Shown piece by piece: positions 11,163 to 22,429 of a stretch of 64,000 bases of DNA. The stretch spans positions 49,095,617 to 49,159,616 of the forward strand of contig CM066326.1 of the NCBI GenBank assembly GCA_033807775.1. Direction: 5' to 3'. Within the stretch, counting starts at the first letter, position 1; each line of letters opens with the position of its first letter. The notes under the pieces were generated by a model. It did not search any database and was not told the origin of the DNA. It saw only the letters and a list, made by a program, of their open reading frames with translations. Source of the DNA: Saussurea involucrata. Its lineage: Eukaryota > Streptophyta > Magnoliopsida > Asterales > Asteraceae. The translations under genes and the position numbers were made by a program.

Positions 11163-12661
11163 TGTAACAACCCAAACCAAAATAAAGCATAGCATTCAAA
11201 AATATTAGAATAACCCAAAATCGGTCTCAAGCTCTCAAAACATCTGTATCAAAATCTAGGTTGGCGAAAACAACCTATTCACAACTGAGAATATCAAAAG
11301 TCTAAAAAAATAGAGTGATACTCTATCTCTAGAAGCAACCGCGCTCTAATCCTGCTATTTGCCCTTACCGGCGCTTCCTACACCCTGCTTACCTGAAAAG
11401 GTTTAGTTTGGGAAGTGCGAGGGTTAGACCATAAGGTCTAGCGAGCTCCCTCAAGAGTTTGATAACATGCATATAAAACATTTTGTAACTTTCAAACATA
11501 ACATCTTTAACACAAAACTTTCATATAACTCAACTCATGTAAATGGCACACTGAAGTCACTCGGAAGTGACAACGTGTCAGTCTCACACTGTCTTACTGG
11601 GTTACTCCTCCCATGGCATAAACGGGACACACCCCCGGTATGAGCACTGGCGGGCCACACCCCCCGACTTAGCCGATTTACATCTAACAACAATGTATGC
11701 ATACATCTTAAATAAACTTGCATACAATAAAAATCATGCGATAAAACATAGCATTTCTTCACATTTACTTACTTCAGAAAACACGTTTTAAAACACGTAT
11801 TTTTAGTTAGAAAAACTCACCTGTTGTTTTCGCTTAATACTTCTCACTTTTACTTCAAAACTTTGCCGAAACCTATGTAAAAGAAATTACACGATCGATA
11901 AGTTATGTTACCGAACCTCTCAGTTATCTAACTACAACAACCGAACTAACCAGACCACCCTTCCGGAATTATCCGGATTATACTATTTCGGATTAGAAGT
12001 CCCGGATCCCCCGACTTTCGGATTCCGATAAAGCTTCCGGAGTTCGATTCCGGATCCCACATACATACCAGATCACAATTCCGGACTCGACCCTATACCG
12101 GATCTAAAACAATTCCGGTTCCAACCATCTGGTTCCGGTCCATTCCGGATTCGGTCCCTACTCTCGGTTCCGGTCCATTCCGGATCCGGTTCCGATTCCT
12201 GACCAAGTTTTCGATTCTACGGTCTTAGAGTGGTCAAATCCCAATACCCATCGATGCATAATGATCGAAATTATGGAGAAATGTTTGCAAGAATCACTAA
12301 CACACTTCTAACAACATATTCATAACTTTATACACCTTACACGTCGATTTGATCCATACTACTCTATAAACTCATCAAAACTAAAAACCCTTTGACATAA
12401 TAGTAAGAACAAAAGGTTTGAGGGTTACCTTTCCAAAACGATGCTAGAATTATCTTGATGAAATCGTCCTCTTGTCTTCTTCCAAGAATCAGTATGTAGC
12501 CTTCCACCTCTTCCCTGCTCTCACTCTCAAGCCGTCACCAAGAAGGAATTAAAGAGCACCTAGGGTTTTGTGCAAAACCTTGAGGGTTTTATACCTTCCA
12601 ACAATTTACACCAAGGCCCCCTCAAAACTGTAGACTTCACATTTCATCCACCCATCTTACA
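11163..12661 (-). mobile_element. 5' LTR of Gypsy element C
   Basis: 1499 bp, from TGTAAGATGGG (minus strand, from 12661) to GGGTTGTTACA (11163). A TATA motif GGTATAAAACCC lies near 12590, followed by a gene-like 5' leader with AAACCCTAG. A CCGG-rich array (about 11955-12200) and a TAGACC/GGTCTAA block near 11430 follow. The latter is shared with D and G. The 5 bases outside, ATCAT (12662-12666), are the candidate target duplication; its partner is beyond the window. The ORFs at 11535-11762 and 11567-11791 are shadows without domains. Confidence 0.85.
11955..12200. repeat. CCGGA-core short tandem array in LTR C
   Basis: About 15 irregular copies of TTCCGGAT/CCGGATTC-like words at intervals of 15-25 bp. 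Most contain the palindrome TCCGGA. It is clearly enriched against the surrounding sequence. Confidence 0.8.
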
Positions 12662-13329
12662 ATCATCATTATATATATAAAAGTAGAAACCAACAAGTAT
12701 GAGTTGGCACCCTCTACTCATCAGGATACTTGATAGAAATTTTCTTAGTTTTTTGAATTTTTAAAAATACTTAACATATTAAAAGACATCTCTATCCTTA
12801 TACAAAAAATGAGTGTGTTATGATGGATAGGGTTTTTTTGGTCATTTTCATACAACAACGTAAGTGGTTTAACTACAAGCCTTTCATATTCCAGCCCACA
12901 CACCTTCCCGACTCCTCACCTCTCCACCTGTACAATTTCTCACTTTCTTCTTTTTATAGTTAGATCTTAAATCAATTGAGTGAGGAAGGAACAAGACGAG
13001 GACGAACTCCATGAACCGATAAAAGCATATCAGAACCTGAAACCTAAATTCATGTGCTGGCGGTGCTCAGTTGGTAACTCTGATTTCTCGGAATCAATGC
13101 TTCATTTTGAGATTGAAGAATCAGTATGTGTAAAGCAAAAATCAAAATCTGGTATGATCATTGTAAGTACAATGTTTGATAGCTTTATATTTTGTTATAG
13201 CTATATTGCATCTGTTTAGCCTTAAAGAGAGAACAAACCAATTTGTGTTCAAGGAAGTGAATAGAGAACAAACCAAATTGTGTTCAAGGAAGTGAATATT
13301 ATGGTAATTTGCATTGCAATTTTTTCAGG

Positions 13330-13392
13330 TTCCAAAAAAGACCTTCAACAATAAGTGTTACAACTTCAACAACATCCGTTAAAAGCAAAGGT
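13330..13392 (+). pseudogene. Unidentified captured exon-like segment
   Basis: TTTTTTCAG precedes, and AAAG/GTACTATC follows, an open 63-bp stretch. It can be read as FQKRPSTISVTTSTTSVKSK, a Ser/Thr- and Lys-rich peptide. The ORF at 12980-13219 (KAYQNLKPKFMCWRCSVG) upstream may belong to the same captured transcript. I do not recognise the protein. Confidence 0.3.
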
Positions 13393-15386
13393 ACTATCAT
13401 AACTTAATTTCTCATATTTTTTTTTCGATTTCATGAATTGTATTTTGTTTGTTTGATAGATTGCAAACTATAATCCTTTTATATGAATCATGATATATGT
13501 TTTGATGATCTATCAAATGTTTTTGCTATTGCTTTTGTGTTTTTTAGTTGGATAATTAACAGATCCCAACTCCCAATCTATGTTTTTACAAATTTTCTTG
13601 AATGTACTTATGAACATAAATTCGTCAAATCACCGATGAATTTTTAAGGATGGAGAGGAGTTGAAATTGTGTAAATGGGACTTTTTTACATTTAGTTTTA
13701 TTGTACATTAGGCCTCAACATACAATTTTTATTAGTGCATTGCACATGAGTGATTTAAAAGGATAAATTCAACCAAGTTTAGGCGACATTGCTTTTTGAT
13801 TTTAGGTTAGCGGTTTCTTGACATTTGCGCAATATCGTTTCTATGGAAGTTTTGGATTCAAGAAAATCAATCCATGTTTTTTGTTTTTGGGTTCTTTGAG
13901 AGTCTCGATTCATTACCGGGAAGGGGAAGGTTCTTTAACTCAACTTCTCACATGGTTACATAAATTGATGATTAGGTTTTCAAAGACTTTTAGAAAAACA
14001 ATCCTCTTCTATGAACTGTTCGTAAGCTGAACAATATAACTAGCTTGAACTCGATCCAACAAGTTTGGAACATCAGTAGCACAATTAGTCAAAATGGGAA
14101 CAAACCTGTTAGCATGGATTGACAGGATATATATGGACTTTTTCAACATGTATGGAAGGACGAAAAATTGCATATAAAGAAATTCTACAAGAGGGTCATA
14201 GTACCGGTACCGGTCGGGTGCAGGCGTGGGTGGATCCTAATCATATGGTAATGAGAGTTTAACAGAATGGATCATATCCATTTATTGGGTATGCAAGGTT
14301 GCGTTTGGGCAGTATGTTCATGAAGGGGGTGTACAAATGGGCTACTCAACGACCATGTGGTGTTATCTGGATTTCTCTTTTTTTTTGTGCCTGATTATTG
14401 CATTAGTCTTACTTTTGTCTAGGGAGTTATGCCACTATAACTAAGATGCCAAGGATGATATATAAACTTTAGGGTTGGTTTTGGTGAAAAGTGCCAAATT
14501 TGGTGAGAAGCGTGAGTGGTTATCATTCGTTGGATGAGAAATGGACGAACATTAGGATGAGATGCACCGAGATAAGATGCACCGGATCAGTTTTCTTCTA
14601 AGCCACAATTCATGGGAGGGTATTTGATTAAAAGTGATCAACGGTTTAAAAGCACTTCTCACACTTTCTCAACAAAAATGGCCATTCTCACATGTTCCCA
14701 TGCCATAAACGTTAAGATATTATATGATCTTCAAGCTAGAATATTAGTTTTTGCTTTGTCCAAATTACCATATTCAGTATTTTTAATCTTGATTGTTTAT
14801 GGATATTTCTCAAAAGAGTATAGCATAGAAACATGTTTGAAGTTACAATATCAACTATTATGAATTATATTGTTAGGGTGTCGAGAGGTGGCTTGCCCTT
14901 AAGTGTCAAAATGGTTTTAAACGTTAGTCAACATGAGACTTTAACAAATGATAATATTTTATCATCTATTGGAGTTTGAATAGCAGAGATTTAAAATCTT
15001 GAATCTTGAAATAGTACACCCTCTCTTCCAAGAACAAGAGCAGGAGGTTTAGTTGACTTTTTGAAATCAAACATACTACTTTTTATATGCAAAATTGAGT
15101 TGCATTTCATTGAATTACGAAACAATAAATTTTATCTTGAAGGTGATATTTTCTATAGAAAAGAATTCAATTATCACTCTTTAAAACTTCAAAGATTTCA
15201 TATTAAGTTTGAAGTTCACAAGTTAGTCGGTTTTAACTCAAATGCCAGTTGTACCTTTGGTTTACATTTTTATGAATATTTCGTTGTATTTTTTAACGAT
15301 TTGATTATTGTTATATGTGTCAATGTGCGTGTGTGTGATGGGGGGAGTTAAATGAATACTCATACATTGCATATTCTATTTTTCAG

Positions 15387-15476
15387 TTTTTGAGAGACCA
15401 AGTGCAAAGCAACTTCTGAAACATAACTTTATTGGGAATGTTAGGAAGAATCCAAGACTTAGCGGAGAGAATCAAG
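15387..15476 (+). pseudogene. Captured exon of a Ste20/MAP4K-like protein kinase
   Basis: After a TTTTTCAG acceptor the frame reads FERPSAKQLLKHNFIGNV, then RKNPRLSGENQ. This matches the end of the kinase domain (subdomain XI, RPxAxELLxHxFI) of plant germinal-centre kinases of the SIK1/MAP4K type, which continue with NARKSPRLLERIRER. The catalytic core is absent, and the C-terminal part departs from the family after the first Leu-Ser. It is a relic carried by Helitron 1, with no sign that it is expressed. Confidence 0.62.
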
Positions 15477-17243
15477 TGCTTTTCTATAGTGCCGCTAGCT
15501 CATCAACGTTTATGGTGTATTGCTTACACCATTTTCATTCTTTCACTTTGGTTTCTTATTTTTTTCTTCTATAAAGAAATAAGTGGTATTTAACATTGGG
15601 ATTCTATCTTGACAGAACCACATGCAATGATGTGGCACACTCTTAGAGTAGTATTCTACATATGAATTTTCTTGGATTTTTGATTTTCAAAAATATTTCA
15701 TTTGTTAAAGACTTTTCTATCCTTAATAAGAAAATGAATGCTCTACTATGAAGGAGGGTTCTTTGGTAAAATTATATTCATCTTGCATTTATAATATTAT
15801 TTAATATCATAATGACTAACTTATCATTTTCTCCCCATGCCTTCTTGAATTCTCACCCTTTCGGTTTTCCTTTCTATTCATTCATTGAAATACATGTCAG
15901 CAAAGTTATCCCTACCACAAAGTTCAAACCTCATCATCGAGATTTAAAGTTTGTGTTTTTTAAACTTACAGGTTCGTATGAAAATTGTAAACCCTCTTAA
16001 TTCTCACGCTCTTCATCTCTCAACTTCTTCCTCTCTATTCAGTTTTACTTTTGACGTTCTTGATATATTGGTTTTGCTTTTGTTTGACTTTTGGTGGATT
16101 ATCTTTTGGTTGCTCAAGTGTTCCATACTTATTAAAGGTAAATAGGTAATATAATCTCATTTTTCTCTTGATTTATGCACATTTAGTAGTCAAATACCTT
16201 GACATCATTATCAAATCTTGAAAAATTTAATTATTCATTTAACAGCCATAAAATATTCGACATTACAGGTTATTTGGTATTCTTCGCTAACATCTGCAAT
16301 TGATGAGTGTATCCACCTTGACATGCATATGGATGGAGCGTCCGAGCGGTACGAAAAAAACTTTAATTTGAGAATGAAACAAAAAAAGGTGCATTACAAA
16401 TTTAGCATTTCCATGTATAAAGTTGTTATAGCATTGGAATTCAATTGAATTATTTGTTCTACATTTGTAGCCCGTCTTCTATATTATATTTTTAATGGAA
16501 TTTTATGATTATATACAAGAAAACTATATATTATTTATACTCACGAACTGAAAGGTTAACCCTTATTCAGGTTAACCCTTATTCCATTGATCTCCTTTCG
16601 ATGAGAGAGATCACTCCTCAATTATCTAATAGGTCATTTTACCTTACAAGGTCTTAAATCATATAATCCTTTTATTCCATTTACAACATCCTTATATCTT
16701 AACAATTTCATGTCTCTTATTTGTCGGGTTAAGTTTGGATATTTGGTTATACAAAATAAAAGAGAGAGCTTCGTAATTTGAATGTGAAGCCTTTTATTTT
16801 ACGATTTGGTTGGATAAAATGTGGTTGTTTAGAGGGGATTTTAAGGGCATAGAATACACACAAACTAATTTAATAAGTTATGATGCAAAACAAGGTTTTT
16901 AAACTAAATTGAGAAGGTCAATTTTGAGTATAATGTTTAATATTGTGTATATACACTTACTATTAACCATTTTTATAAATGTTTAACTTTGACATTAAAA
17001 CATTATTACGCTTACACAAAATGAAAAGTTAAAATCTCTTTAATAAGGAGAAACAATTCCTATAAATGAAAAAAAATTATATTCACTTATGACCTTTTTA
17101 AAAACGGTTCCAATATATAATATAGTATAACAATTCATTTTAATAGCCGTCAATTTACGAATTACACTTTATCATAAAATGGTTACCTATTTTTTAACAA
17201 AACAAATTTCGTCACCGCGCAACGCGCGGTGCCAAGCACTAGT

Positions 17244-17310
17244 TCTTCTTAAAAGTGGACCTAGTTATTACAATACCTCTCCCTCAAAAGAATTTCGTCC
17301 CCGAAATTCC
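17244..17310 (-). mobile_element. Gypsy relic: pol end, polypurine tract and LTR start
   Basis: On the minus strand it reads GGAATTTCGGGGACGAAATTC, then TTTTGAGGGAGAGG and TGTAATAACTAGG. This is the same order as before the 3' LTR of element D (GGAATTCCGGGGACGGAATTC, purine tract, TGTAACAACCC). Only 29 bp of the LTR remain before Helitron 1 begins, so Helitron 1 apparently landed in this LTR. The rest of the old element to the right is not recognisable. Confidence 0.6.
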
Positions 17311-17928
17311 ATCTCGTTATACAAGAATCTACATATTCAAGTAAGTTTTATGATTGTTTGTTGTAGTTTATGTTAATATTTTGATTTGTAAAAGAATCTT
17401 TTGTTTTGTTGTATTTAATTCATATATATATATTCACGATTGTGGTCCGTGATTGATCAAGTACTAACCATAGAAACATAAACAATATATGTTGCATTTA
17501 ATATAATTTAGTTTTTGTTTCTTTATCTAAACAATCTATGAAATTTAATTAGAAAACGTTTACATATTCCGAGGCAACATTAAAATTTTGAACTTACACC
17601 GGGCAATGTCATTTGCGCCTCTTTAATGTCATATCAAGTCAAGTCATATATTTGAAATTTCAAAAATATAAATTTGATGTTGGTGTAAAGAGAAAATTAT
17701 GTAGGCTATGTTTGACAAACTAGTTAATAAGTTAGCTGATTACTGACAAGTTAGTTGATAATAAGTTAACTGATAGATAAAACATGTTTAGCAAAAACTA
17801 ATTGATAAGCATGTAAAGTAACCAAAAAAGACATCTTGAAAAAACAATCAATTGAAGTACAGTATTTCATAATATAATTAAAACAAAATTATAGTAATAT
17901 ACTATGATAATTAATACAAACAAGACAG
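17311..17928. other. AT-rich DNA with no recognisable feature
   Basis: I see no ORF, terminal repeat or RNA gene here. A stretch with repeated GTTAGTTGATAA/AAGTTAACTGATA words lies near 17720-17800. Confidence 0.6.
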
Positions 17929-18645
17929 TAGGGGTGAGCATCGGGTCGGGTCGGGTCGGGTTCGGCCCAAAAACCCACAACCCGATCGGGTTTCGGGTGA
18001 GACTTAGGTAACCCGAAACCCGTCCAAACAATACTTCGGGGTTCGGGTGGCTTCGGGTGACGGGTTGTTCGGGTCGGGTGGTTCGGGTTGACAGTATTGG
18101 ATATATGCAGCATCATATATATTATATGCAGGTTTGATTTGCATAAGAAGAGGTAATGGATGTATTCATAAAGTTATTGGATATATGCAGCATCATAAGG
18201 GATGTGGCGTTGCAAATGGAGGACCATGTTCGAGATCTCCAGTCTGCATTACGAAGGAAAAAGGATCACAGCAGCATCGAAATCAGCATAGCAAACTATA
18301 TCGACTTCAGGAAGAAAACGAAGAAAGATGCAAAAGATTTGATTACGAGACTGAAACAATCTGAAAAAGTGATGGTTTTTGTGGTGGAGGACCCTGATAA
18401 TAACCACCATCTTCCAGCAGTGATCAGAGTTCTAATGGAAGTTACTGAAGTTACAGTTTGCATATATATATATATATATAATTCGGGTTTCGGGCGGGTT
18501 CGGCCCAAATTTTCAGCCACCCGCCCCGATCCGTTTAAACCGATTAGAATTTTCGGGTTCGGACCATTCGGGTTGACCAAATATCGGGTTGTTCGGGGCT
18601 CGGGTCGATCGGGTTGTTCGGGCCGGTCGGGTTTTGCTCACCCCT
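17929..18645. mobile_element. hAT-type element with GC-rich arms and a captured gene piece
   Basis: The ends are perfect 12-bp inverted repeats, TAGGGGTGAGCA and TGCTCACCCCTA. They are flanked by an 8-bp target duplication with one mismatch (CAAGACAG at 17921, CAAGATAG at 18646). TIR start and duplication length are those of the hAT superfamily. Both arms (17935-18090 and 18480-18635) are runs of degenerate TCGGG/CCCGA repeats. The 717-bp element lacks a transposase. Its middle is a DUF241 gene fragment. A 24-bp word TTGGATATATGCAG...CATCATA occurs twice, near 18097 and 18177. Confidence 0.85.
18156..18461 (+). pseudogene. Captured DUF241 protein fragment inside the hAT element
   Basis: The frame opens MDVFIKLLDICSIIRDVALQ, then MEDHVRDLQSALRRKKDHSS, and continues through a helix containing YIDFRKKTKKDAKDLITRLK. 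This is the diagnostic first part of plant DUF241 proteins (LLDVCxxAKDxLxQMKExxxELQSxLRRRR, then YxxSRKKxKKxIxK), single-exon genes of poorly known role. The first segment of the family and its C-terminal half are missing. After about residue 100 the frame enters a TA run and then the TCGGG arm, so the ORF to 18668 is a chimera. Codon use is gene-like, unlike the flanks. I see no promoter. Confidence 0.78.
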
Positions 18646-18653
18646 ACAAGATA

Positions 18654-19495
18654 GTAACGACAAATTAAATAACATAATATGTTAATTAAAGAAATTAAGA
18701 TTTATTTTTATATATATACACTATAAATTTGAATTTATTAAAACAAATTTTACAAAAATCTACATTAACTTATATTTTAAATAACCATTACATATTATAT
18801 GAACAGAAATAAATAATTTAATAATTAAAAAAATAATAGTAATTAATAACTAAATATATTAATTGATATTAAAAAATAATATAAAAATAATGAATAGGAT
18901 TAACAATATATTTAAATAATTAAAAATTACATCAATATATAATTAATATTTTTTAATAATATTCACTTAATATCAATAATTAAAAATTATTTATAATTAA
19001 CCGTTAATAAATAATAGTTATCAATAATCTAACTTATAAGGACATCTACGATCTAAATACTAAAAATAGTAGACCGTTAAACACTAAAAATAAACCAATT
19101 TTAACCCAATACTAAAAAAAACATTAAAAACATCTTTAATAATAAGATAATATATGTATTAATTATTATACTATTTTGTTAAAATAAAATAGTTATAATA
19201 TAACTTGAATTTATAAAAGTTGAATAAAATATTAATATATATTTTTAGTGGTTTACTTACCTTCAAATATAGATGTCAACTTTATTGACCTTCAGTTTTT
19301 TCTTTGTGTTTTAATGGTGGATTAGAGATGAAAACATCTTAATTTTAATGTTTTTAGTATTTTTAGTGAAGTTAAAAGATAGTATATTGCTTTATTTTTA
19401 TCAAAGATTTGTTAATATAAATGTATTTAGAAGTAATATATGAAGATGGAATTAACCATCTTTTATAATCCGTATTTTATTTGTAGACTCGTATT
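18654..19495. other. Very AT-rich DNA, no gene seen
   Basis: TAATAATTAAAAATT-type low-complexity DNA. No open frame of note, no terminal repeats, no RNA gene. Confidence 0.6.
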
Positions 19496-19498
19496 TAA

Positions 19499-20593
19499 GG
19501 CCGTGCGTACCGTTCTCGGGTACCACGGCGGGTTCGGTCATCGGGTAGATCGGGTAGGGCGGGGTGGGCGGTACGGGGGGTATCGGGTAGGGGGGATCGG
19601 GTAGGGTAGGGTTCGGGAACCCGGGGGAACCCGGGCTAAATTTGATTTTTTTTTAATTTTTAAATATAACCGTTTACCAACGGCTAGTTTTTTTATAATT
19701 TTTTTCCAAATTATACACAGATTTCCCGGCATGCTCGGCAGTATAGATTGTACTCATTGGGCGTGGGCAAATTGTCCGGTAGCATGGCGAGATCAATTCA
19801 TGAGAGGAGATCATGAGCACCCGACAATCATGCTAGAAGCAGTGGCCTCCCATGATCTATGGTTCTGGCACGCATACTTTGGTGTTGCCGGTTCCAACAA
19901 CGACATCAATGTTCTCAATTAGTCGCCCATCTTCAACGATTTCTATGATGGAAAAGCACCCGAGTGTCCTTTTGAGGTGAATGAAGTCACCTACAACCAC
20001 GGATATTATCTAGCGGATGGGATATATCCGGAATGGGCTACTTTCGTAAAATCATTTACGTGCCCACATATTACACAATATGATACTCGAAGACGAAGAC
20101 CATGCCATTTGTGGTGTCGATGAAAACGACCTTGTAGCGGATGATATCGAAACACAAATCAGTGAGGAACAATGCGCGGCAAATGTTCGAGAAGTCAAAA
20201 ATCGGTTGACTCATAATAACCTTCGGTCGGATTTGGTCGAACATATTTCGCGTATCTGACTTCCCAACAACGATGACGACTAGATTTTTAATGTTTTGTA
20301 ATTTTTAAATTTATTTTGTAATTTTTAAATTTTTAATGAATGTTATGAATTTTTATTTTTATTATTTATCTTATTTTTATTTATTAAAAAATATATAAAT
20401 ATTTTTATTTTGGTAAATAATTAAATGTATAAATAAAAGAATTAAAAAAGCTAATGTGGCATTCGGGTTCAGTGGGTTCGTGGGTTGGCGGAACTCCACT
20501 TTAGGGTAAAGAGAATAGGAAAGAGAAAAGCTGATGTGGCGCTAAGATGGCATTCGGGTTCAGTGGATTCGTGAATAGGCGGTACTCATGGCC
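19499..20593 (+). mobile_element. PIF/Harbinger element, internally deleted
   Basis: Ends GGCCGTGCGTACCG and (inverted) GGCCATGAGTACCG, flanked by the 3-bp duplication TAA at 19496 and 20594, as this superfamily makes. The left arm (19499-19640) is G-rich with GGGTAGGG words; the right arm carries GGGTTCAGTGG twice (near 20465 and 20555). It contains a transposase relic and lacks the second (Myb-like) ORF. It ends 11 bp before the OTU-MULE. Confidence 0.8.
19719..20259 (+). pseudogene. Harbinger transposase (DDE_Tnp_4/ALP1-like), catalytic middle deleted
   Basis: The frame reads FPGMLGSIDCTHWAWANCP, then HPTIMLEAVASHDLWFWHAYF and GVAGSNNDINVLN. It holds the first two Asp of the DDE triad (SIDCTHW and GSNNDINVL). 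A TAG at 19920 replaces the usual Arg/Gln codon, and the frame continues SPIFNDFYDGKAP, YYLADGIYPEWATFVKSF. Around 20060 it jumps to another frame, HNMILEDEDHAICGVDEND to EHISRI and a stop at 20257-20259. That is the usual C-terminus (LHNMIIEDE...DLVEHI). The segment between, with the third acidic residue (VERAFGVLQ region), is missing, as is the N-terminal third. Confidence 0.85.
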
Positions 20594-21180
20594 TAATATA
20601 TCAAGGGTGAGGCTAAATACACCCTAAATTTTACTAAATGAACCCTTAAAGTTTTTTTTTTCCGTGCCAATCATTTGATCCAATCATTTTTTATTTAAAT
20701 AATAATATATATATATAATATTGATTTAAATAATAATATATATATATAATATAATAAGATATATATATATATATATATATTATTTGATATATATTATTTA
20801 TTTGTTTTATATGTTTATATATATATATATATATTTTGTTATTCTTTTTGTTTAAATATATATATATATATATTATTATTATTATTATTTTGTTATATAT
20901 ATTAGAAATATATATATATATAGTTATTCTTTTTTGTACATTTTACGTTCTTATCTATATTTATCTAATATACTCTTTTAAAAATAATTTTTTATTTTTA
21001 AATTACATTTTATACCATTATAATTAGTTATTTAATTTACTTTATCTCTTCTTCTTTCATTTTTATGTTACATCTTTCTCATATCAACATACATAAACTA
21101 AAATAATTAGAAAAATAAAAAGTAAACATTGAGATTTTACATATAAATAAAGCATAACATATTGTTTATTACATTTTTAC

Positions 21181-22173
21181 TTATTCTAAAATAACATTAT
21201 CTGTAGTACAATTAACACGTAAAAGACGATTGTACTTCTGTATTCGATCTTTATACGGGGTAGCCCATGCAGCAGCACACGGATAACTGTAACGGAAGAA
21301 AATTGATGAAATGGTAGGAAACGAGTATCCTTCTGCTAAAACTAGTTTCACATAATGGTTACCATTGACATACCCAATTGTATAAACAACATGTTGATAC
21401 CACGCCGGCGGAGTAGATCTAAGCGGTAAGTACGTCTGACAACCTGACGACATAACGTGTAATATCACATTATATTTGCAAGCAATCAAGACGGGTATTT
21501 CAGGTATTGTCATCCAGTGGTCAAATGGTGCACCTTGATCTGTTCGAAAGAAGTTTAAAGTGTTATAAGTTGTATTCCAATGTTCACTTCCAAACATGTC
21601 GAGGTATTCTGCCTTGTATGCGTCCAACTCTTCCATCAATTGAAACCGAATTGTGGGCCATGCATCTTCATGAAGACCCAGCCATACAGCTATTGCTCGG
21701 AATCCACAATTTCCATCCCCTATCACATCATGTACATGTGTGATGTAACGGTGAAACATTTCTGGAAATTGATTAACGTATGGATGTACATTATAATTCT
21801 TTCCCACAAATGTTGATGCGTTCGAAGAACTACGTCTAAGGGGTCCTTGAGTCGTAAAGGACGGTTCACCATGAGCTGTAAAAGACGGTTCAACGTTAAA
21901 TGTAAAATTTAAATTATGAAAGTAAAAGGTATAAAGTAAAATAAATAAAAAGTATAGGGGTTGAAAGTGTAAAAGACGGTTCACCATGAGCTGTAAAAGA
22001 CGGGTCAACAAATGTTGATGCGTTCGAATAACTACGTGTAAGGGGTCCTTGAGGTGTAAAAGACGGTTCACCATGAGCTGTAAAAGACGGTTCAACGTTA
22101 AATGTAAAATTTTTGGCTTTTTAATTAATTTCCCTAAAATATATAAATCAAAAAAATTCAATATTAGGCTCAT
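21181..22173 (-). CDS. OTU-family cysteine protease of a MULE
   Basis: The C-terminal two thirds form an OTU (ovarian-tumour) deubiquitinase-type domain: HDVIGDGNCGFRAIAVWLG with Asp153 and catalytic Cys156, then EDAWPTIRFQLMEELDAYKA, FDHWMTIPEIPVLIACKYNV, and VNGNHYVKLVL with the catalytic His273. All three expected catalytic elements are present and the frame is uninterrupted for 330 codons. OTU ORFs of this type occur in some plant Mutator-like elements, beside or fused to the transposase; their role in transposition is unknown. The first 90 or so residues look artificial: they come from a tandem DNA duplication read in other frames (repeats of RLLQLMVNRLLH), so the true start is probably Met139 or an upstream exon. 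Whether it is expressed cannot be told. Confidence 0.75.
   Translation of the reverse strand: MSLILNFFDLYILGKLIKKPKILHLTLNRLLQLMVNRLLHLKDPLHVVIRTHQHLLTRLLQLMVNRLLHFQPLYFLFILLYTFYFHNLNFTFNVEPSFTAHGEPSFTTQGPLRRSSSNASTFVGKNYNVHPYVNQFPEMFHRYITHVHDVIGDGNCGFRAIAVWLGLHEDAWPTIRFQLMEELDAYKAEYLDMFGSEHWNTTYNTLNFFRTDQGAPFDHWMTIPEIPVLIACKYNVILHVMSSGCQTYLPLRSTPPAWYQHVVYTIGYVNGNHYVKLVLAEGYSFPTISSIFFRYSYPCAAAWATPYKDRIQKYNRLLRVNCTTDNVILE
21845..22110. repeat. Internal duplication in the OTU ORF
   Basis: The segment GTAAAAGACGGTTCACCATG ... GACGGTTCAACGTTAAATG occurs near 21855 and again near 22057. A third partial copy near 21970 adds AACAAATGTTGATGCGTTCG. The copies are read in different frames, so the duplication postdates the coding sequence. 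Confidence 0.75.
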
Positions 22174-22379
22174 TTCGATCGTATCGAATAGACGATTATA
22201 ATGGTGTAACTTGTTAAAATTAAAACGTATTTTAGTTAATAAACGATTATATGTGTTAAATGTAAATTTAAATTATGAAAGTTAAGGGTATAAAGCAAAG
22301 TAAGTAAATAAGTATAGGGGGTGAAAATGTAAAATTCAAATAAAAATCACAATTTTGTCGGATAGTAATATATATATTA

Positions 22380-22429
<50 letters not shown>

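Larger units (their letters stand above)
12666..17243 (+). mobile_element. Helitron 1 with captured gene pieces
   Basis: The 3' end is diagnostic: an 8-bp hairpin CACCGCGC-AAC-GCGCGGTG (17213-17231), then CCAAGCA and the terminus CTAGT (17239-17243) followed by T. The proposed 5' end is A/TCATTATATATATAAAAG at 12666. It resembles the 5' end of Helitron 2 (TCAATATATATATTAAAAG), and both continue into a similar AAACC...GTGGCA/TTGGCA block. A second diverged copy of the 5' block starts near 15630. No Rep/helicase ORF is present, so it is non-autonomous. Intron-like T-rich tracts and splice acceptor-like TTTTTCAG sites near 13328 and 15386 indicate captured genic DNA. The ORFs at 12980-13219, 13818-14030 and 15061-15351 have no family I recognise. 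Confidence 0.78.

Noticed and set aside
17889..18116. 75-codon minus-strand ORF over the TCGGG arm
   Set aside because: It is read from a low-complexity repeat in the hAT arm and has no domain.
19540..19625. GGGTAGGG runs as interstitial telomere repeat
   Set aside because: The plant telomere unit TTTAGGG is absent; the runs lie within a Harbinger arm.
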